From Siccibacter colletis (GTDB lineage: Bacteria; Pseudomonadota; Gammaproteobacteria; Enterobacterales; Enterobacteriaceae), in NCBI RefSeq assembly GCF_000696575.1, contig NZ_JMSQ01000016.1, positions 1-64,000 on the forward strand: 64,000 bases of DNA, written 5' to 3'. The notes below the pieces were generated by a model that worked only from the letters and a program-made list of their open reading frames with translations, searched no databases and had not been told where the DNA came from. This document shows positions 39,953 through 51,171 of the stretch, piece by piece (position 1 is the first letter of the stretch; every line of letters starts with the position of its first letter). A program made the translations under genes and the position numbers.

Positions 39953-40903
39953 TTACAGCCAGTTACGGCGCTTGAAGTAGAGATACGGCGCCAGTCCGGC
40001 GAGCAGCATCAGGATGATTGCACCGGGGTAGCCGAAGCTCCACTTCAGCTCTGGCATAAACTCGAAGTTCATCCCGTAGCTGGAGGCCACCAGCGTCGGC
40101 GGCAGGAACACCACCGAGACCACCGAGAAGATCTTGATGATGCGGTTCTGCTCGATGTTGATAAAACCCATCGCCGCCTGCATCAGGAAGTTCACCTTCT
40201 GGAACAGGGATTCGTTGTGCGGCAGCAGGGATTCGATATCGCGCAGGATCTCACGCGCCTGCTCAAGCTGTCCGCCAGGAATACGCGCTTTACGCACCAG
40301 GAAGTTCAGGGCGCGCTGGGTATCCATCAGGCACAGACGCACCTTCCAGCCCACGTCTTCCAGCTCGGCCAGCGTCGAGAGCGCTTCGTCATATTCATCG
40401 CCCTGATGACCTTCCATGATGACGCGGCTTAGCTTTTCCAGATCGCTATAGATGTTTTCAATTTCGTCCGCCAGCTGTTCGATTTTGGTTTCAAACAGGT
40501 CGAGCAGCAGCTCGTAGGCGTTGCCGTCCATCATCTCCTGGCTGCGGGCGCGCATGCGGTACAGGCGAAACGCCGGCAGTTCGCGCTCGCGCAGGGTATA
40601 GAGACGCCCTTCGCGAATGGTAAAGGCCACGGTTGAGTTACCGGAGTGCCCTTCCGCATCTTCGAAGAAGAAGAAAGAGTGAATGTGCAAACCGTCTTCG
40701 TCTTCGAAGAAACGCGCCGACGCCTCGATGTCTTCCAGTTCCGGGCGAGTGGCGAGGTTCTGACCCAGCTCGGTTTGAACGTACTGACGCTCGCTGTCGT
40801 CCGGCTCGACCAGATCGACCCATACGGAGGCAGCGAGAAGCTGCTTCTCATCGGATTCGAGGCGTGAAAGACGGTTTTTTTCCAGTTGATATGCGCTCAG
40901 CAT
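39953..40903 (-). CDS. corA: Magnesium/cobalt transporter CorA
   Basis: CorA is the main constitutive Mg2+ channel, also carrying Co2+ and Ni2+, and works as a homopentamer. The 316-aa protein has a large cytoplasmic funnel and two C-terminal membrane helices with the selectivity motif YGMN near residue 277 and a basic RRNWL terminus. I chose [10 protein letters not shown], the E. coli start; five further upstream codons are in frame. The 5' leader is long and carries a short ORF overlapping the start. Confidence 0.97.
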   Translation of the reverse strand: MLSAYQLEKNRLSRLESDEKQLLAASVWVDLVEPDDSERQYVQTELGQNLATRPELEDIEASARFFEDEDGLHIHSFFFFEDAEGHSGNSTVAFTIREGRLYTLRERELPAFRLYRMRARSQEMMDGNAYELLLDLFETKIEQLADEIENIYSDLEKLSRVIMEGHQGDEYDEALSTLAELEDVGWKVRLCLMDTQRALNFLVRKARIPGGQLEQAREILRDIESLLPHNESLFQKVNFLMQAAMGFINIEQNRIIKIFSVVSVVFLPPTLVASSYGMNFEFMPELKWSFGYPGAIILMLLAGLAPYLYFKRRNWL

Positions 40904-41037
40904 GACCGGGACTCCCAATGCATAAAATTATCGGACAGTTCGGTGGGCACACAGAAACGTAAGGTTTCAGACCATTGACAGTCTGACTCAGCGCGACGAG
41001 AAGGGGATAACAGGTCGCTGACAACCACTAAGGCCAT
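40897..41037 (-). CDS. Candidate corA leader ORF (corL-like)
   Basis: An ATG at 41037 opens a 46-codon frame ([20 protein letters not shown]...) whose stop lies inside corA, giving a 7-bp overlap with the corA ATG (ATGCTGA). The start codon falls inside a hairpin made by GCCTTAG (41053-41059) and CTAAGGC (41028-41034). No strong ribosome site is visible. Salmonella corA is known to have a translated leader peptide, CorL, coupled to Rho-dependent control; I cannot recall its sequence well enough to claim identity. Confidence 0.45.
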   Translation of the reverse strand: MALVVVSDLLSPSRRAESDCQWSETLRFCVPTELSDNFMHWESRSC

Positions 41038-41258
41038 CAGCGCGAGGAGATAGCCTTAGGAGTTGTTCCTGGATGACAGGTTGAGCCAGTATCTACTGGG
41101 TGTGTCCAAGGCGAATGTCCTCTTAGCGTAATCGTGCGCGCATGTTACGCCAGCGAAAAACCAGCGTCAACACGCAACGGGGGCGCCAAAGAATAATAAA
41201 TGCCCGTAATACATAAAGGGTAGCAGACGGGCGGAGAATTATGTGAATTTACGATGAC
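41038..41258. other. corA-uvrD intergenic region and corA promoter area
   Basis: Together with the leader above, this makes a 355-bp gap between corA and uvrD. It should hold the corA promoter and most of its untranslated leader. A 6-codon frame (ATG at 41144, MRARLR) is visible but unsupported. A short hairpin (GCCCG...CGGGC near 41203-41233) after the uvrD stop may end uvrD transcripts. I see nothing else clear. Confidence 0.4.
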
Positions 41259-43421
41259 TTACACGGTTTCGAGCTTCGCATAAGCGGCAACCAGCCACTT
41301 GATCCCCTGCCCCTGGAACGCCACCTGCAGGCGGCTGTGCTCGCCGTTGCCTTCAAGGTTAACGATGGTGCCTTCACCGAATTTCGGGTGACGCACGCGC
41401 TGGCCGAGCTTATAGCCGGAATCGTTTTGCGCCATCGGCGTGCCCATCTGTTTATGGCTTACCGGGCGGCTGATGCTGGCGCGCAAACGCACCTCTTCCA
41501 CGCAGTTTTCCGGTAGCTCGCCGATGAAGCGCGACGGACGGTGATAGGCCTCTTTGCCATAAAGCCGGCGGGTTTCCGCGTAGGTCAGGGTCAGCTTCTG
41601 CATGGCGCGAGTCACGCCCACGTAGGCCAGACGGCGTTCTTCCTCCAGACGACCGCCTTCATCCAGCGCCATCTGACTCGGGAACATCCCTTCTTCCATT
41701 CCGACGATGAATACCTGCGGGAATTCCAGCCCTTTCGCGGAGTGCATGGTCATCAGTTGCACCGCGTCCTGCCAGGTATCCGCCTGCCCTTCCCCCGCTT
41801 CCAGCGCAGCGTGGGAGAGAAACGCCTGCAGCGGCATCAGGTCTTCATCTTCGTCGTTGTAGCTGAACTGGCGCGTTGCCGTCACCAGTTCCTCTAAGTT
41901 TTCGATACGGGTCTGGCCCTTTTCACCTTTCTCCTGCTCATACATCTGGCGCAGGCCGGAGTCTTTAATCACCCGATCGGTCTGGACGTGCAGCGGCATA
42001 TCAACCGTCTCGTGGGCCAGGGCGTCGATCAGCTCCAGGAAACGCTGCAGGGCACTGGCTGCGCGACCGGCCAGCGCTTTTTCCTGCAGCAGCTCGCGGC
42101 AGGCGCTCCACAGCGTCAGCTGTCGTTCCCGGGCGGTCTGACGCACCACGTTCAGCGTGCGATCGCCGATGCCGCGCGTCGGGGTATTCACTACACGCTC
42201 AAACGCCGCGTCGTCGTTACGGTTGGCGATGAGGCGCAGGTAGGAGAGCGCATCTTTGATCTCCTGGCGTTCGAAGAAGCGCATCCCGCCGTAAATGCGG
42301 TACGGCATACTCGCTTGCAGCAGCGCCTCTTCCAGCACGCGCGACTGGGCGTTGCTGCGATAAAGAATGGCGCACTGGGCCAGCTGGCCACCGTTCTCAT
42401 GCCAGGTTTTGATGCGGTTGACCACGAAGCGCGCTTCGTCCAGCTCGTTGAAGGCGCAGTAGAGTGAAATGGGTTCGCCGTCGCTGCCGTCAGTCCACAG
42501 CTCTTTCCCCAGACGCCCGGTGTTGTTAGCGATCAGGGCGTTGGCCGCGTTCAGGATATTGTTGGTTGAGCGGTAATTCTGTTCCAGACGGATGGTTTCT
42601 GCGCCGGGGAAATCGTTCAGGAAACGCTGAATGTTCTCAACCTGAGCACCGCGCCAGCCGTAGATCGACTGGTCATCGTCGCCGACGATCATTACCTTGC
42701 CGGTGTCCCCCGCCAGCAGACGGATCCACGCGTACTGGATGCTGTTGGTGTCCTGGAATTCGTCCACCAGAATATTGGTGAAGCGCTCGCGGTAGTGATT
42801 AAGGATGTGCGGTTTATTGAGCCACAGCTCGTGGGCGCGCAGCAGCAGCTCGGCGAAGTCCACCAGCCCGGCGCGATCGCACGCTTCCTGGTATGCCTGA
42901 TACACCTTCTGCCAGGTTTGCTCTACCGGGTTGCCGTAGCTCTGGATATGGTGCGGGCGCAGCCCTTCATCTTTTTTACCGTTGATAAACCACATCGCCT
43001 GGCGCGGCGGCCACTGCTTCTCATCCAGATTCAGCGCTTTGATCAGGCGCTTAAGCAGGCGCAACTGGTCTTCGCTGTCGAGGATCTGGAAATCCTGCGG
43101 CAGCCCGGCGTCCATGTGGTGCGCACGCAGCAGACGGTGCGCCAGACCGTGGAAGGTGCCGACCCACATACCGCCCTGGGTAGTTCCCATCAGCTGGCCT
43201 ATACGGTGACGCATCTCCGCTGCGGCTTTATTGGTGAAAGTCACCGCCATGATGGAGTATGGAGAGCAGTTCTCAACGCTCATCAGCCAGGCGATACGGT
43301 GCACCAGCACGCGCGTCTTGCCGCTGCCCGCCCCAGCCAGCACCAGCATATTGGTGCGCGCTGCCGCCACGGCGTCACGCTGTTTATCGTTAAGGCTGTC
43401 GAGCAGGTAAGAAACGTCCAT
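41259..43421 (-). CDS. uvrD: DNA helicase II UvrD
   Basis: UvrD is a 3'-5' helicase for nucleotide excision repair, mismatch repair and removal of RNA polymerase or RecA from DNA. The 720-aa protein has Walker A AGAGSGKTRVL near residue 29, the Walker B VDEFQDTN near 219, GDDDQSIYGWRGA near 247, and the C-terminal Tudor-like region (GYKLGQRVRHPKFGEG). I chose MDVSYLLDSL, the E. coli start, over a GTG two codons earlier. A LexA box lies 22 bp upstream. Confidence 0.98.
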   Translation of the reverse strand: MDVSYLLDSLNDKQRDAVAAARTNMLVLAGAGSGKTRVLVHRIAWLMSVENCSPYSIMAVTFTNKAAAEMRHRIGQLMGTTQGGMWVGTFHGLAHRLLRAHHMDAGLPQDFQILDSEDQLRLLKRLIKALNLDEKQWPPRQAMWFINGKKDEGLRPHHIQSYGNPVEQTWQKVYQAYQEACDRAGLVDFAELLLRAHELWLNKPHILNHYRERFTNILVDEFQDTNSIQYAWIRLLAGDTGKVMIVGDDDQSIYGWRGAQVENIQRFLNDFPGAETIRLEQNYRSTNNILNAANALIANNTGRLGKELWTDGSDGEPISLYCAFNELDEARFVVNRIKTWHENGGQLAQCAILYRSNAQSRVLEEALLQASMPYRIYGGMRFFERQEIKDALSYLRLIANRNDDAAFERVVNTPTRGIGDRTLNVVRQTARERQLTLWSACRELLQEKALAGRAASALQRFLELIDALAHETVDMPLHVQTDRVIKDSGLRQMYEQEKGEKGQTRIENLEELVTATRQFSYNDEDEDLMPLQAFLSHAALEAGEGQADTWQDAVQLMTMHSAKGLEFPQVFIVGMEEGMFPSQMALDEGGRLEEERRLAYVGVTRAMQKLTLTYAETRRLYGKEAYHRPSRFIGELPENCVEEVRLRASISRPVSHKQMGTPMAQNDSGYKLGQRVRHPKFGEGTIVNLEGNGEHSRLQVAFQGQGIKWLVAAYAKLETV

Positions 43422-43442
43422 TGGCACCGCCGGTGATGAATA

Positions 43443-43458
43443 CTGGTATTTTATACAG
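43443..43458 (-). promoter_or_regulatory. LexA box upstream of uvrD
   Basis: The minus strand reads CTGT-ATAAAATA-CCAG, matching CTG-N10-CAG. E. coli uvrD has an SOS box in the same place (CTGTATATATACCCAG). It also sits just past the yigB stop. Confidence 0.9.
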
Positions 43459-43470
43459 AACTGCTGGCGA

Positions 43471-44187
43471 TTATATCAGCGTGGTGAGGGATGCCAACCG
43501 TGTAATTTCGAGGTGCGGTAACAGACGGCTGTCGTGAATCTGCATCAGATCGCCGCCGCGCAGGTTAATCCAGCAGGCCTGAAGGCCGTGGCGCACCGCC
43601 CCCGCGACGTCAGTCGTGAGGTCGTCGCCAACGTGCAGGATCTCGCCCGGTGCCACACCCAGCTTTTGCGCGGCCAGCTCATACATGTCGCCAAAGGGTT
43701 TTGAGCGCCCGTGAGGACCGGCGCGCAGCACGAATTTGAAATAGTCGCCCAGCCCGAACGCGTGCGGGTCAGCGTTGCCGTTGGTGATCGCCACCAGCGG
43801 CCACTTTTCCGCCAGCGCGGCGAGGGTGTCGTGGGTTTCCTGCGGGACGTCAATCAGACTGCGCCATCTGGCGAAGTTTTCCATCGCCGCCTGCGCCCCG
43901 GCGGCAGCGGCATCCGGGCTTAACCCGACGTCCAGCATCGCGCGCTCAACGGCGCGGCGTCGCCACTCGGTAACGTCGTGACAGATATCCGGCTCCGCCT
44001 CGCGCAGCGCCTGGCGCAGGCGATGATATTCCGCCGCTTCAAACTGGCTCAGATCGGGATGGTAGCTGCGCATGAACGCCAGCGACTCCTGCTCGGTGCG
44101 TAAAATGACCGGGCGATTGTCATAGAGCGTATCGTCGAGATCGAACGTCAGGGCGGTAACTGGCCCCAGCGGGCGGTAAAAGCGCAT
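43471..44187 (-). CDS. yigB: HAD phosphatase YigB (riboflavin pathway)
   Basis: YigB is a HAD phosphatase that can dephosphorylate 5-amino-6-(5-phospho-D-ribitylamino)uracil in riboflavin synthesis, and FMN. The 238-aa protein has [11 protein letters not shown] near residues 14-24, ITNGNAD near 133 and [13 protein letters not shown] near 191. Its ATG overlaps the xerC stop by one base, as the end of dapF-yigA-xerC-yigB. Confidence 0.95.
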   Translation of the reverse strand: MRFYRPLGPVTALTFDLDDTLYDNRPVILRTEQESLAFMRSYHPDLSQFEAAEYHRLRQALREAEPDICHDVTEWRRRAVERAMLDVGLSPDAAAAGAQAAMENFARWRSLIDVPQETHDTLAALAEKWPLVAITNGNADPHAFGLGDYFKFVLRAGPHGRSKPFGDMYELAAQKLGVAPGEILHVGDDLTTDVAGAVRHGLQACWINLRGGDLMQIHDSRLLPHLEITRLASLTTLI

Positions 44188-45092
44188 TATTTTTTCCCCC
44201 GTTTAGCGCGCGGATGCGCTGCGTCATACACCGTTGCAAGGTGCTGGAAATCAAGATGGGTGTAGATTTGCGTCGTTGACAGATTGGCGTGGCCCAGCAG
44301 CTCCTGCACGGCGCGCAGATCGCCGCTCGACTCCAGCATGTGGGTCGCAAACGAGTGGCGAAGCTTATGAGGATGCACGTGGCTGTTCAGCCCCTGCCTG
44401 ATGCCCCACTCGGCAAATCGCTTCTGCACGTTGCGGGTGGAGATACGTTTCCCCTGGTTTGAGAGAAACAGCGCGTCATCTTCCGGGCCAAACAGCTCGC
44501 GCAGGTCGAGCCAGTGCTCCACCCACTCCACCGCGCTGCGGCCGACCGGCAGACGGCGCTCTTTGCTGCCTTTGCCGATAACCCATACTTCGCCGGTGGT
44601 GAGATCGAGGTGGCCGCAATCCATATTGACCAGTTCTGAGAGACGCAGCCCGGCCCCGTACATCACTTCCATCATCGCCCGGTCGCGCACCGCCAGCGGG
44701 TCGTTCAGGTCGATCTCCAGCAGGCGGTTCATGTCATCGACGTCGATATTCTTCGGCAGATGCCGGCCCGCTTTTGGCGTAGAAATGCCCTTCGCCGGAT
44801 TGGCTTTCAGCTCGCCCTGGCTGACCAGCCAGTCGAAGAAGCTACGCAGCGCCGACAGCCGCAGGGCCAGACTGGCGGCCCCCAGCCCGGCGCGGCGGCT
44901 GCGTACCGCCAGGCTGCGCACGGCAGCAGCATCGCACTGTTCCCAGCGCGTCAGCTTCATGTCGGTGAGGATCGCGATGATGGTATCCAGCTGACGGCGG
45001 TAGTTCAGCAACGTCAGCGGGCTGAGCTGACGCTCAACTTTAAGATAGCGCAGGAAGCGCTCAACGCTCTCCTGAAGTAATGGCGCGGTCAT
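44187..45092 (-). CDS. xerC: Tyrosine recombinase XerC
   Basis: XerC resolves chromosome dimers at dif with XerD and FtsK. The 301-aa protein has an N-terminal SAM-like core-binding domain and all catalytic residues: Arg in GAGLRLSEL near 150, Lys in GKGSKERR near 174, His-x-x-Arg in HKLRHSF near 245, His in LLGHANLS near 269 and Tyr in TQIYTHLD near 278. Gene starts overlap yigA by 4 bp and yigB by 1 bp. Confidence 0.97.
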   Translation of the reverse strand: MTAPLLQESVERFLRYLKVERQLSPLTLLNYRRQLDTIIAILTDMKLTRWEQCDAAAVRSLAVRSRRAGLGAASLALRLSALRSFFDWLVSQGELKANPAKGISTPKAGRHLPKNIDVDDMNRLLEIDLNDPLAVRDRAMMEVMYGAGLRLSELVNMDCGHLDLTTGEVWVIGKGSKERRLPVGRSAVEWVEHWLDLRELFGPEDDALFLSNQGKRISTRNVQKRFAEWGIRQGLNSHVHPHKLRHSFATHMLESSGDLRAVQELLGHANLSTTQIYTHLDFQHLATVYDAAHPRAKRGKK

Positions 45093-45793
45093 GCACGTTC
45101 AACCCAGCGCTCCAGCAGACCCGGCAGCAGCATCGCCACTTCCTGCAGCAGCTGTGTCCCCTGCTCCGGCTGGTAGTGGTGCGGATCGCGACTGGAGAAA
45201 ATAATCAACCCGAGCGACGCGTCGCCGCCCAGCATCGACATCGCCACCGAGCCGATAGCTTTTGCCTGAGGCAGTACCAGCAGTAGCTCGGGGCCGTTCA
45301 GCGAGCCGAGGTAGTGCTGTGCGTCGCCCATGCGCTGGATGCGCAGCGGTTCGAAAGCGGTGCGGTTGAGCGCCAGTTCGGTAAAGCCGGAAGGTGCGCC
45401 GATGCGCCATTTGTCGCTGAACAGCCGCACGCTGGCACCCGCAAGGCCCATATCACGCGCCCAACGGTGCAGGCGGTTGAGCATATCCTGCAGGCTGGAC
45501 GCAGCGGCAAGCTGGCCCTGCAGCGTCAACACGAGTGAAAACAGGCTTTCGTTGGTCTGGGCCTGCTCCATTAACAGCGACATGTTTTCGCGCAGCTGGT
45601 CAATGTGCTGGCGCGAGCGCGCCATATGCCACTCCACCAGCGAAACGCTGCCGCGCACCGGATGCGGTACGCGCATTTGCTCGACCTGAGCGGCGTTGCG
45701 AATAAAGAAATCCGGGTGCCGCATCAGATACTCCACCACGTCCCGATCGTCGAGTTCCGTAACGTTCTGCTGCTGTTCCCCGGTGTTACTCAT
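45089..45793 (-). CDS. yigA: DUF484 family protein YigA
   Basis: YigA is a GAF-like DUF484 protein of unknown function, always found between dapF and xerC. The 234-aa protein has the family start [15 protein letters not shown] near residue 19, a coiled segment near 60-85 and a GAF-type core ([18 protein letters not shown]). Its ATG overlaps the dapF stop by 4 bp and its stop overlaps the xerC ATG, so the four genes are coupled. Confidence 0.92.
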   Translation of the reverse strand: MSNTGEQQQNVTELDDRDVVEYLMRHPDFFIRNAAQVEQMRVPHPVRGSVSLVEWHMARSRQHIDQLRENMSLLMEQAQTNESLFSLVLTLQGQLAAASSLQDMLNRLHRWARDMGLAGASVRLFSDKWRIGAPSGFTELALNRTAFEPLRIQRMGDAQHYLGSLNGPELLLVLPQAKAIGSVAMSMLGGDASLGLIIFSSRDPHHYQPEQGTQLLQEVAMLLPGLLERWVERA

Positions 45794-46614
45794 AGATGTA
45801 TAAATCCGTCATAAACGTGTGTTGCAGGCCCGGTCATAAACAGCGGTTGTCCCGGCCCTTTCCAGGCAATATCGAGACGTCCGCCAGGCAGATCGACCCG
45901 CACCTGTTCTGCCAGTAACCCCTGCTGGATCCCGACGGCCACCGCCGCGCACGCGCCGCTGCCGCAGGCCTGGGTTTCACCGGCCCCGCGCTCAAACACG
46001 CGCAGCCGGATATGTTCGTTGTTCACTACCTGCATAAAGCCGATATTGGCGCGTTCGGGAAAACGCTCGTGGTTTTCCAGCACCGGGCCGAGAGTTTCCA
46101 CCGGCGCGGTATCGACGCTGTCGACCTGCAGGACGCAGTGCGGGTTCCCCATCGACACTACGCCGCACAGTATCGTTTGCTCGGCGGCGCGCATGATGTA
46201 GGTTTTTTCCGCTTTGTTAGCGCGAAACGGCACCTGCGCCGGATCGAATACCGGCTCGCCCATGTTCACGCGCACCAGATCGTCTTCGCTGACGCTCAGG
46301 ACCATTCGGCCGTTGGCGGTGCTGACGCGGATATCGCGCTTGTTGGTCAGCCCTTTCAGGCGTACAAAGCGGGCGAAGCAGCGCGCACCGTTGCCGCACT
46401 GGGCCACTTCGCTGCCGTCGGCGTTAAAGATGCGGTAGTGAAAATCAAGGTCGGGATCGTAGGGCGGTTCCACCACTAACAGCTGGTCAAACCCGACCCC
46501 AAGATGACGATCCGCCAGGCGGCGGATCAGCTCAGGTGAAAAGAAGATATTCTGCGTTACCGCGTCCACGACCATAAAGTCGTTACCCAGACCATGCATT
46601 TTAGCGAATTGCAT
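45790..46614 (-). CDS. dapF: Diaminopimelate epimerase DapF
   Basis: DapF interconverts LL- and meso-diaminopimelate for lysine and peptidoglycan. The 274-aa protein has both active cysteines, in [12 protein letters not shown] near residue 73 and [10 protein letters not shown] near 217. I take the second of two adjacent ATG codons ([11 protein letters not shown]), as in E. coli. It lies 36 bp downstream of yifL. Confidence 0.97.
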   Translation of the reverse strand: MQFAKMHGLGNDFMVVDAVTQNIFFSPELIRRLADRHLGVGFDQLLVVEPPYDPDLDFHYRIFNADGSEVAQCGNGARCFARFVRLKGLTNKRDIRVSTANGRMVLSVSEDDLVRVNMGEPVFDPAQVPFRANKAEKTYIMRAAEQTILCGVVSMGNPHCVLQVDSVDTAPVETLGPVLENHERFPERANIGFMQVVNNEHIRLRVFERGAGETQACGSGACAAVAVGIQQGLLAEQVRVDLPGGRLDIAWKGPGQPLFMTGPATHVYDGFIHL

Positions 46615-46650
46615 CATGTGCTCCGTACCGCGGCATCAACAACGTTAATC

Positions 46651-46854
46651 TCAGTAAATCACCTGCGTGGGCTTATCGCCCTGACCGCGATCGTTACGCA
46701 CAGGGGTCGTGCTCTGGGTTTCATCTGCAGCCGGACGCGCTGGCGGTGCGGCATTTTTATCAGCCGGCGGGAAATAGAGCGGCCCTTTCAGGCCACAGCC
46801 CGCAAGGGTGAATAACGCCAGCACAACCGCCAGCGGACGGAAAAGTTGTTTCAT
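46651..46854 (-). CDS. yifL: Small lipoprotein YifL (LptM)
   Basis: The 67-aa protein is a lipoprotein with lipobox LAGC (Cys 20) followed by GLKGPLYFPP, the hallmark of YifL. Recent work renamed E. coli YifL as LptM, which helps the LptDE LPS translocon mature oxidatively. I chose MKQLFRPL over an ATG seven codons upstream. It diverges from cyaY and heads the dapF-yigA-xerC-yigB strand. Confidence 0.92.
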   Translation of the reverse strand: MKQLFRPLAVVLALFTLAGCGLKGPLYFPPADKNAAPPARPAADETQSTTPVRNDRGQGDKPTQVIY

Positions 46855-47030
46855 TATGGGATGCCTGTAGTCCATGCTTTCTGCTGTCTATCATCGCAGG
46901 TGAACCCTGAAAAGCAAGAGTTTGCCTTTCGCGTTGCTGCTTAACAACCGGTTCGTTGCCGCGGCGTGTGGTTTCTATTCGTTTTTAGACCTTTTATACT
47001 TGCCGCCATCACCTATAACAGGAAGCAGAC

Positions 47031-47351
47031 ATGAACGACAGTGAATTTCACCGCCTCGCCGACAGCCTGTGGCTGACCATTGAAGAACGCCTGGATGACT
47101 GGAATGGCGACAGCGATATCGACTGCGAAATCAACGGCGGCGTGCTGACGCTGAGCTTCGAAAACGGCACTAAAATCATTATCAATCGCCAGGAGCCGCT
47201 GCACCAGGTATGGCTGGCGGCCAAGCACGGCGGCTACCATTTTTCCCTGAAGGGTAACGACTGGGTCTGCGATCGCAGCGGTGAGAACTTCTGGGATGTA
47301 CTGGAAAACGCGGCCAGCCAGCAGGCTGGCGAAGCGGTCAGCTTTCGTTAA
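47031..47351 (+). CDS. cyaY: Frataxin homologue CyaY
   Basis: CyaY is a bacterial frataxin that binds iron and modulates IscS in Fe-S cluster assembly. The 106-aa protein equals E. coli in length. Its acidic first helix ([19 protein letters not shown]) and strand signature ([15 protein letters not shown] form) are family features. Its stop codon directly abuts the convergent cyaA stop. Confidence 0.95.
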   Translation: MNDSEFHRLADSLWLTIEERLDDWNGDSDIDCEINGGVLTLSFENGTKIIINRQEPLHQVWLAAKHGGYHFSLKGNDWVCDRSGENFWDVLENAASQQAGEAVSFR

Positions 47352-49898
47352 TTACGACTGATACTGCTGCAACAACGCAGCGTCATCGTCCTGACCGACA
47401 GGCGCTGCGATATTCAGGCTCTGGTTGCGGAACGGGATCACCTGCTGGCGCCCGTCGGCGTTCACAATCTGGTAGAACTGCGGCAGGTTGAAGTTGATAA
47501 AGCTGGAGCCGTAGGTGAAGCGGTCATGCGACGAGGAGTAGAAGCGGCTCACGTCGCGCACCAGCTCCTCTTTACTGCCTTCGCAGTGGTGATAGGCTTC
47601 CGCGCGGTTGCTTTCATCCAGAATATAGATATTAAAGCCCTTCTCGTCTTTCGTCGGTTCAAAGAAGAATTGAATAATCCCTTCGCTGGCGAAGCCATCC
47701 ACCACGGACGGCAGCTGTACGTGGTTAGTCTCAACCTGCACCGACAGACCGTGCAGCTTGTTGTGGGAAATCGCGCCGTAGAATTCGATCGCGTTTTCCA
47801 GCTTCTGCACCGACACGTTCAGGCGCTCGAAGAACAGTCCCCAGGTCTGCCCGGCCACGCGCAGCGCTTTGAAGCGGCCCGGCTCCAGACGCGTGCTGGA
47901 GAGGCGCAGCTCAATGCACTCCGACACCAGCTGCTGTACGCGGGTACGGATCAGGCCGCGCAGGTGCTGGCTGTAGCAGAACACTTCCACGCTGTCCGGC
48001 GGCGCGGCGTCCTGATGCATCTTACCGAGAATGGTTTTTAGCGCTTCGATCATCGCCTGCTCGCCGTTGAAGTGCAGGGTACGCACTTCGTTCCACGAGT
48101 TGCGATAGAGCAGATCGATGCTGCCGACCAGGCAGTTGTGTTCTTCACCGAAGCTGAACACGTCGAGCTTACGGAAATCGAAGTGCACCACCTGATTGCG
48201 GAATGCCGCCGTCGGGTCATATTCCAGGTTGACGATAATCGCCAGATGGCGAATTTCACACGGGCTGTAGAGCGCTTTCGGCGTCGGGGCCGGCAGACGC
48301 AGCGGGAAGTGGTGCGACACATCCGCCACCATCTCCTGCAGCTTCGGCAGATCGACAATGCCGTTGCCCTTGATAAACAGGCGCGTGCGCGACGTCAGCA
48401 GGCCGTTAAACCACGCCCAGGCCACCAGCTTATTCAGGTAGCGGTTATACTCCAGCGGCTGATGGCTGATGATGGAGTCCATACTCGGGGCGCGATTATA
48501 GACATACCAGCCGCTACGGTTGGCGCGGCCCGGCGGTACATGGATAAACGTCAGGTTCGGCTCGGAGAGATCCGGCGAAATTTGTGGGTTAACCAGCGTC
48601 ACTTTCCCCGGCAGCGCTTCGAAAGCGGCATACAGTTTACGGGTCAGCACGCCGATGTCCTGCGGGCTGGCAGAGACGCTCAGGTTGTTGCGGCGCGCAA
48701 AGCGGATGAGGTTACGGTAGCTCTGCATCATCGCATCAAGCAGTTCGTTGTGCGCCTCACGCACCCGGTCGATTTTCCAGTTGGCCCGGTTGTCGAGCAT
48801 CTCCAGACGAGCATCGTCCCAGTTCCACTCTTTTACCAGGCTACTTAACACTTCGCGACGCCAGCCGACACAGGCGCGTTCGCGGCTCAGTTTTTCGCAC
48901 ACTTTTAAGTAGAAACATCGACGCACCAGATCGAGACGCGTCATGTCGTCGATCTGGGTCAGATAGTGGGTAACGCGCTCCAGCATCATGCAGTAGGAGT
49001 CGAGGCCGAACGAGACGATCTCGCCATTGTGCAGGCGCTGTTTGATGTCTTTTGCCAGCAGGCGCGTGTTGGGATACTCCCAGGAGTAGGCTTCCAGCAG
49101 CAGCGTTTTCAGCACCGCCTTGTACGGCGAGTCGATGCTTTTATAGAGCTGCCACAGGCTGGCACCGAAATACTCTTCAGCGGAAAGCGAACTTAAGCCG
49201 CCTAAATCCAGCCACTCGTTCGGCGTCAGCACGCCCTGAGCGTAGAGCGACATGACGTAGTCGTCGTAGTGCTCTTCTTCGTCGTCCGGCACCATATTCC
49301 ACAGAATACGCTTCCCGGCCAGACGCACCGCAGTGCGGTAGAATTCGTCTAATAACAGGATGTGCTGGGTGGAGCCACAGTCTTCGCCGCCGAGGCTGCC
49401 GCTCTCATTATGGCGGAAGCGGTTTTCATCGATCAGGAAGAAGCTGACCTCCACGCCAAGCGATGCCGCCCAGTTTTCCAGCAGGCCGCACTTACGCTGC
49501 AGCAGCAGACGTTCGTCGTTATCCAGCCAGGACTGATGGCAGACCCAGATATCAAGATCTGAAGAGCTGCTCTGCCCGACGGATGAGGTACTGCCCATGG
49601 TGTAAACACCGGTGATTGGCAGTTCACCTTTCGGCGTTTCCTGCACCGGCACGCCGTCGCGGATCTCAAGTTCGTTCAGATAGTGCTGTTGGGTTTCATC
49701 AGGCGTGTAGAGACAGATACCGGAGGGGACGTTACCTTCAAGGTAACCCGGCATCAGAGGGTGGTGATAATGCAATAGTGTAGGCAGCAGACTGTAGACC
49801 TGTTGGAACGCAGGCCCCATGGCAGCAAGCGCGCGATCCACACGCAGTTGATTAATGGCATCCAGTCTCTGTTTCAGTGTCTCAATATAGAGGTACAA
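47352..49898 (-). CDS. cyaA: Class I adenylate cyclase CyaA
   Basis: CyaA makes cAMP, the CRP co-activator, and is stimulated through phosphorylated EIIA-Glc. The 848-aa protein has an N-terminal catalytic domain with [18 protein letters not shown] near residues 103-120 and a C-terminal regulatory domain from about 540. The start codon is TTG ([10 protein letters not shown]), as in E. coli, which limits translation. A CRP site lies in the upstream region, so negative feedback by cAMP-CRP is likely kept. Confidence 0.97.
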   Translation of the reverse strand: MYLYIETLKQRLDAINQLRVDRALAAMGPAFQQVYSLLPTLLHYHHPLMPGYLEGNVPSGICLYTPDETQQHYLNELEIRDGVPVQETPKGELPITGVYTMGSTSSVGQSSSSDLDIWVCHQSWLDNDERLLLQRKCGLLENWAASLGVEVSFFLIDENRFRHNESGSLGGEDCGSTQHILLLDEFYRTAVRLAGKRILWNMVPDDEEEHYDDYVMSLYAQGVLTPNEWLDLGGLSSLSAEEYFGASLWQLYKSIDSPYKAVLKTLLLEAYSWEYPNTRLLAKDIKQRLHNGEIVSFGLDSYCMMLERVTHYLTQIDDMTRLDLVRRCFYLKVCEKLSRERACVGWRREVLSSLVKEWNWDDARLEMLDNRANWKIDRVREAHNELLDAMMQSYRNLIRFARRNNLSVSASPQDIGVLTRKLYAAFEALPGKVTLVNPQISPDLSEPNLTFIHVPPGRANRSGWYVYNRAPSMDSIISHQPLEYNRYLNKLVAWAWFNGLLTSRTRLFIKGNGIVDLPKLQEMVADVSHHFPLRLPAPTPKALYSPCEIRHLAIIVNLEYDPTAAFRNQVVHFDFRKLDVFSFGEEHNCLVGSIDLLYRNSWNEVRTLHFNGEQAMIEALKTILGKMHQDAAPPDSVEVFCYSQHLRGLIRTRVQQLVSECIELRLSSTRLEPGRFKALRVAGQTWGLFFERLNVSVQKLENAIEFYGAISHNKLHGLSVQVETNHVQLPSVVDGFASEGIIQFFFEPTKDEKGFNIYILDESNRAEAYHHCEGSKEELVRDVSRFYSSSHDRFTYGSSFINFNLPQFYQIVNADGRQQVIPFRNQSLNIAAPVGQDDDAALLQQYQS

Positions 49899-50229
49899 GA
49901 CGTATCGCCTGATGGTTATGCCCCGGGCGCTACGGGACAGACTGCAACCCGAGACGCACTGGCGTTTAACTATTACGGTAAAAGACCGACTCTCAGCTCG
50001 ACGCTTTGATAATTATAGTATGGCAGGCTGATTTTCGGTTCAAAACGTGATCAATTTAACACCTTGCTGGTTGACCGTAAAGAAAGATGCGCTAGCTCAC
50101 GATTTAAACAGCGTACCCGTAAAGGCAGCGGTGGTCTTCCTTCGCTATTTACGCCGCCCGGCGTGAAAACTGACAGGGTTTCGCTAACAATGTTAGGATG
50201 GTCAGCGGACGATAAAGACGGTAACAAGC
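49899..50229. promoter_or_regulatory. Divergent cyaA-hemC control region
   Basis: This 331-bp gap contains the CRP site listed separately, cyaA promoters toward the left and the hemC promoter toward the right. A candidate hemC promoter is CTGACA (50169-50174) with TTAGGA about 17 bp later, a weak match. I see no small gene here. Confidence 0.5.
50042..50063 (-). promoter_or_regulatory. CRP site upstream of cyaA
   Basis: The minus strand holds TGTTA-AATTGA-TCACG with A/T flanks, nearly identical to the CRP site over the main E. coli cyaA promoter as I recall it. It would repress cyaA when cAMP-CRP is abundant. Confidence 0.85.
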
Positions 50230-51171
50230 ATGTTAGACAAAGTAATTCGAATTGCCACCCGACAAAGCCCTCTCGCACTCTGGCAGGCGCACTACGTTAA
50301 GCAGCGCCTGATGGACAGCCATCCCGGCCTCAATGTGGAGCTGGTGCCGATGGTGACAAAAGGCGATGTAATTCTCGACACGCCGCTTGCTAAGGTAGGG
50401 GGCAAGGGGTTGTTTGTCAAAGAGCTGGAAATGGCCCTGCTTGAGAACCGCGCCGACATCGCTGTGCACTCAATGAAAGACGTGCCGGTCGAATTCCCCG
50501 ATGGGCTTGGTCTGGTGACCATTTGCGAGCGCGAAGATCCGCGCGATGCTTTTGTCTCAAACCGCTTCGCCAGCCTTGATGAACTGCCGCAGGGGAGCGT
50601 AGTGGGTACCTCCAGCCTGCGCCGCCAGTGCCAGATTGCCGCCCGCCGCCCGGATCTGGTGATCCGCTCGCTGCGCGGTAACGTGGGCACCCGCCTGAGC
50701 AAACTCGATAGCGGTGATTACGACGCCATTATACTGGCCGTGGCCGGGCTGAAACGCCTTGGCCTGGAAGCGCGCATCCGCACCGCGCTGCCGCCGGAAA
50801 TTTCACTTCCCGCCGTGGGCCAGGGCGCCGTCGGCATTGAGTGCCGTCTGGACGATGAACAGACCCGCGCCCTGCTCGCCCCGCTCAACGATCTGGAAAC
50901 CGCTATCCGCGTGCGCGCTGAGCGCGCCATGAACACGCGGCTGGAAGGCGGCTGCCAGGTGCCAATCGGCAGCTATGCCGAACTGGTGAACGGTGAACTC
51001 TGGTTGCGGGCGCTGGTTGGCGCACCGGACGGGTCTGAAATCGTGCGCGGCGAACGTCGCGGCAAACCTGAATCCGCAGAAGCGCTGGGCGTTTCCCTGG
51101 CAGAAGAGCTGCTGAACAACGGCGCGCGCGAAATTCTGGCTGATGTCTATGACGGTGAAGGTCCGGCATGA
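50230..51171 (+). CDS. hemC: Porphobilinogen deaminase HemC
   Basis: HemC joins four porphobilinogen units into hydroxymethylbilane. The 313-aa protein carries the dipyrromethane cofactor Cys in [11 protein letters not shown] near residue 242 and conserved Arg/Asp sites ([10 protein letters not shown] near 81, [11 protein letters not shown] near 150). It is the first gene of hemCDXY, overlaps hemD by 4 bp and diverges from cyaA. Confidence 0.98.
   Translation: MLDKVIRIATRQSPLALWQAHYVKQRLMDSHPGLNVELVPMVTKGDVILDTPLAKVGGKGLFVKELEMALLENRADIAVHSMKDVPVEFPDGLGLVTICEREDPRDAFVSNRFASLDELPQGSVVGTSSLRRQCQIAARRPDLVIRSLRGNVGTRLSKLDSGDYDAIILAVAGLKRLGLEARIRTALPPEISLPAVGQGAVGIECRLDDEQTRALLAPLNDLETAIRVRAERAMNTRLEGGCQVPIGSYAELVNGELWLRALVGAPDGSEIVRGERRGKPESAEALGVSLAEELLNNGAREILADVYDGEGPA

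Noticed and set aside
41123-41144. Six-codon frame (MRARLR) in the corA leader as corL
   Set aside because: It has no ribosome site and is too short to judge; the longer frame that overlaps corA is the better candidate.
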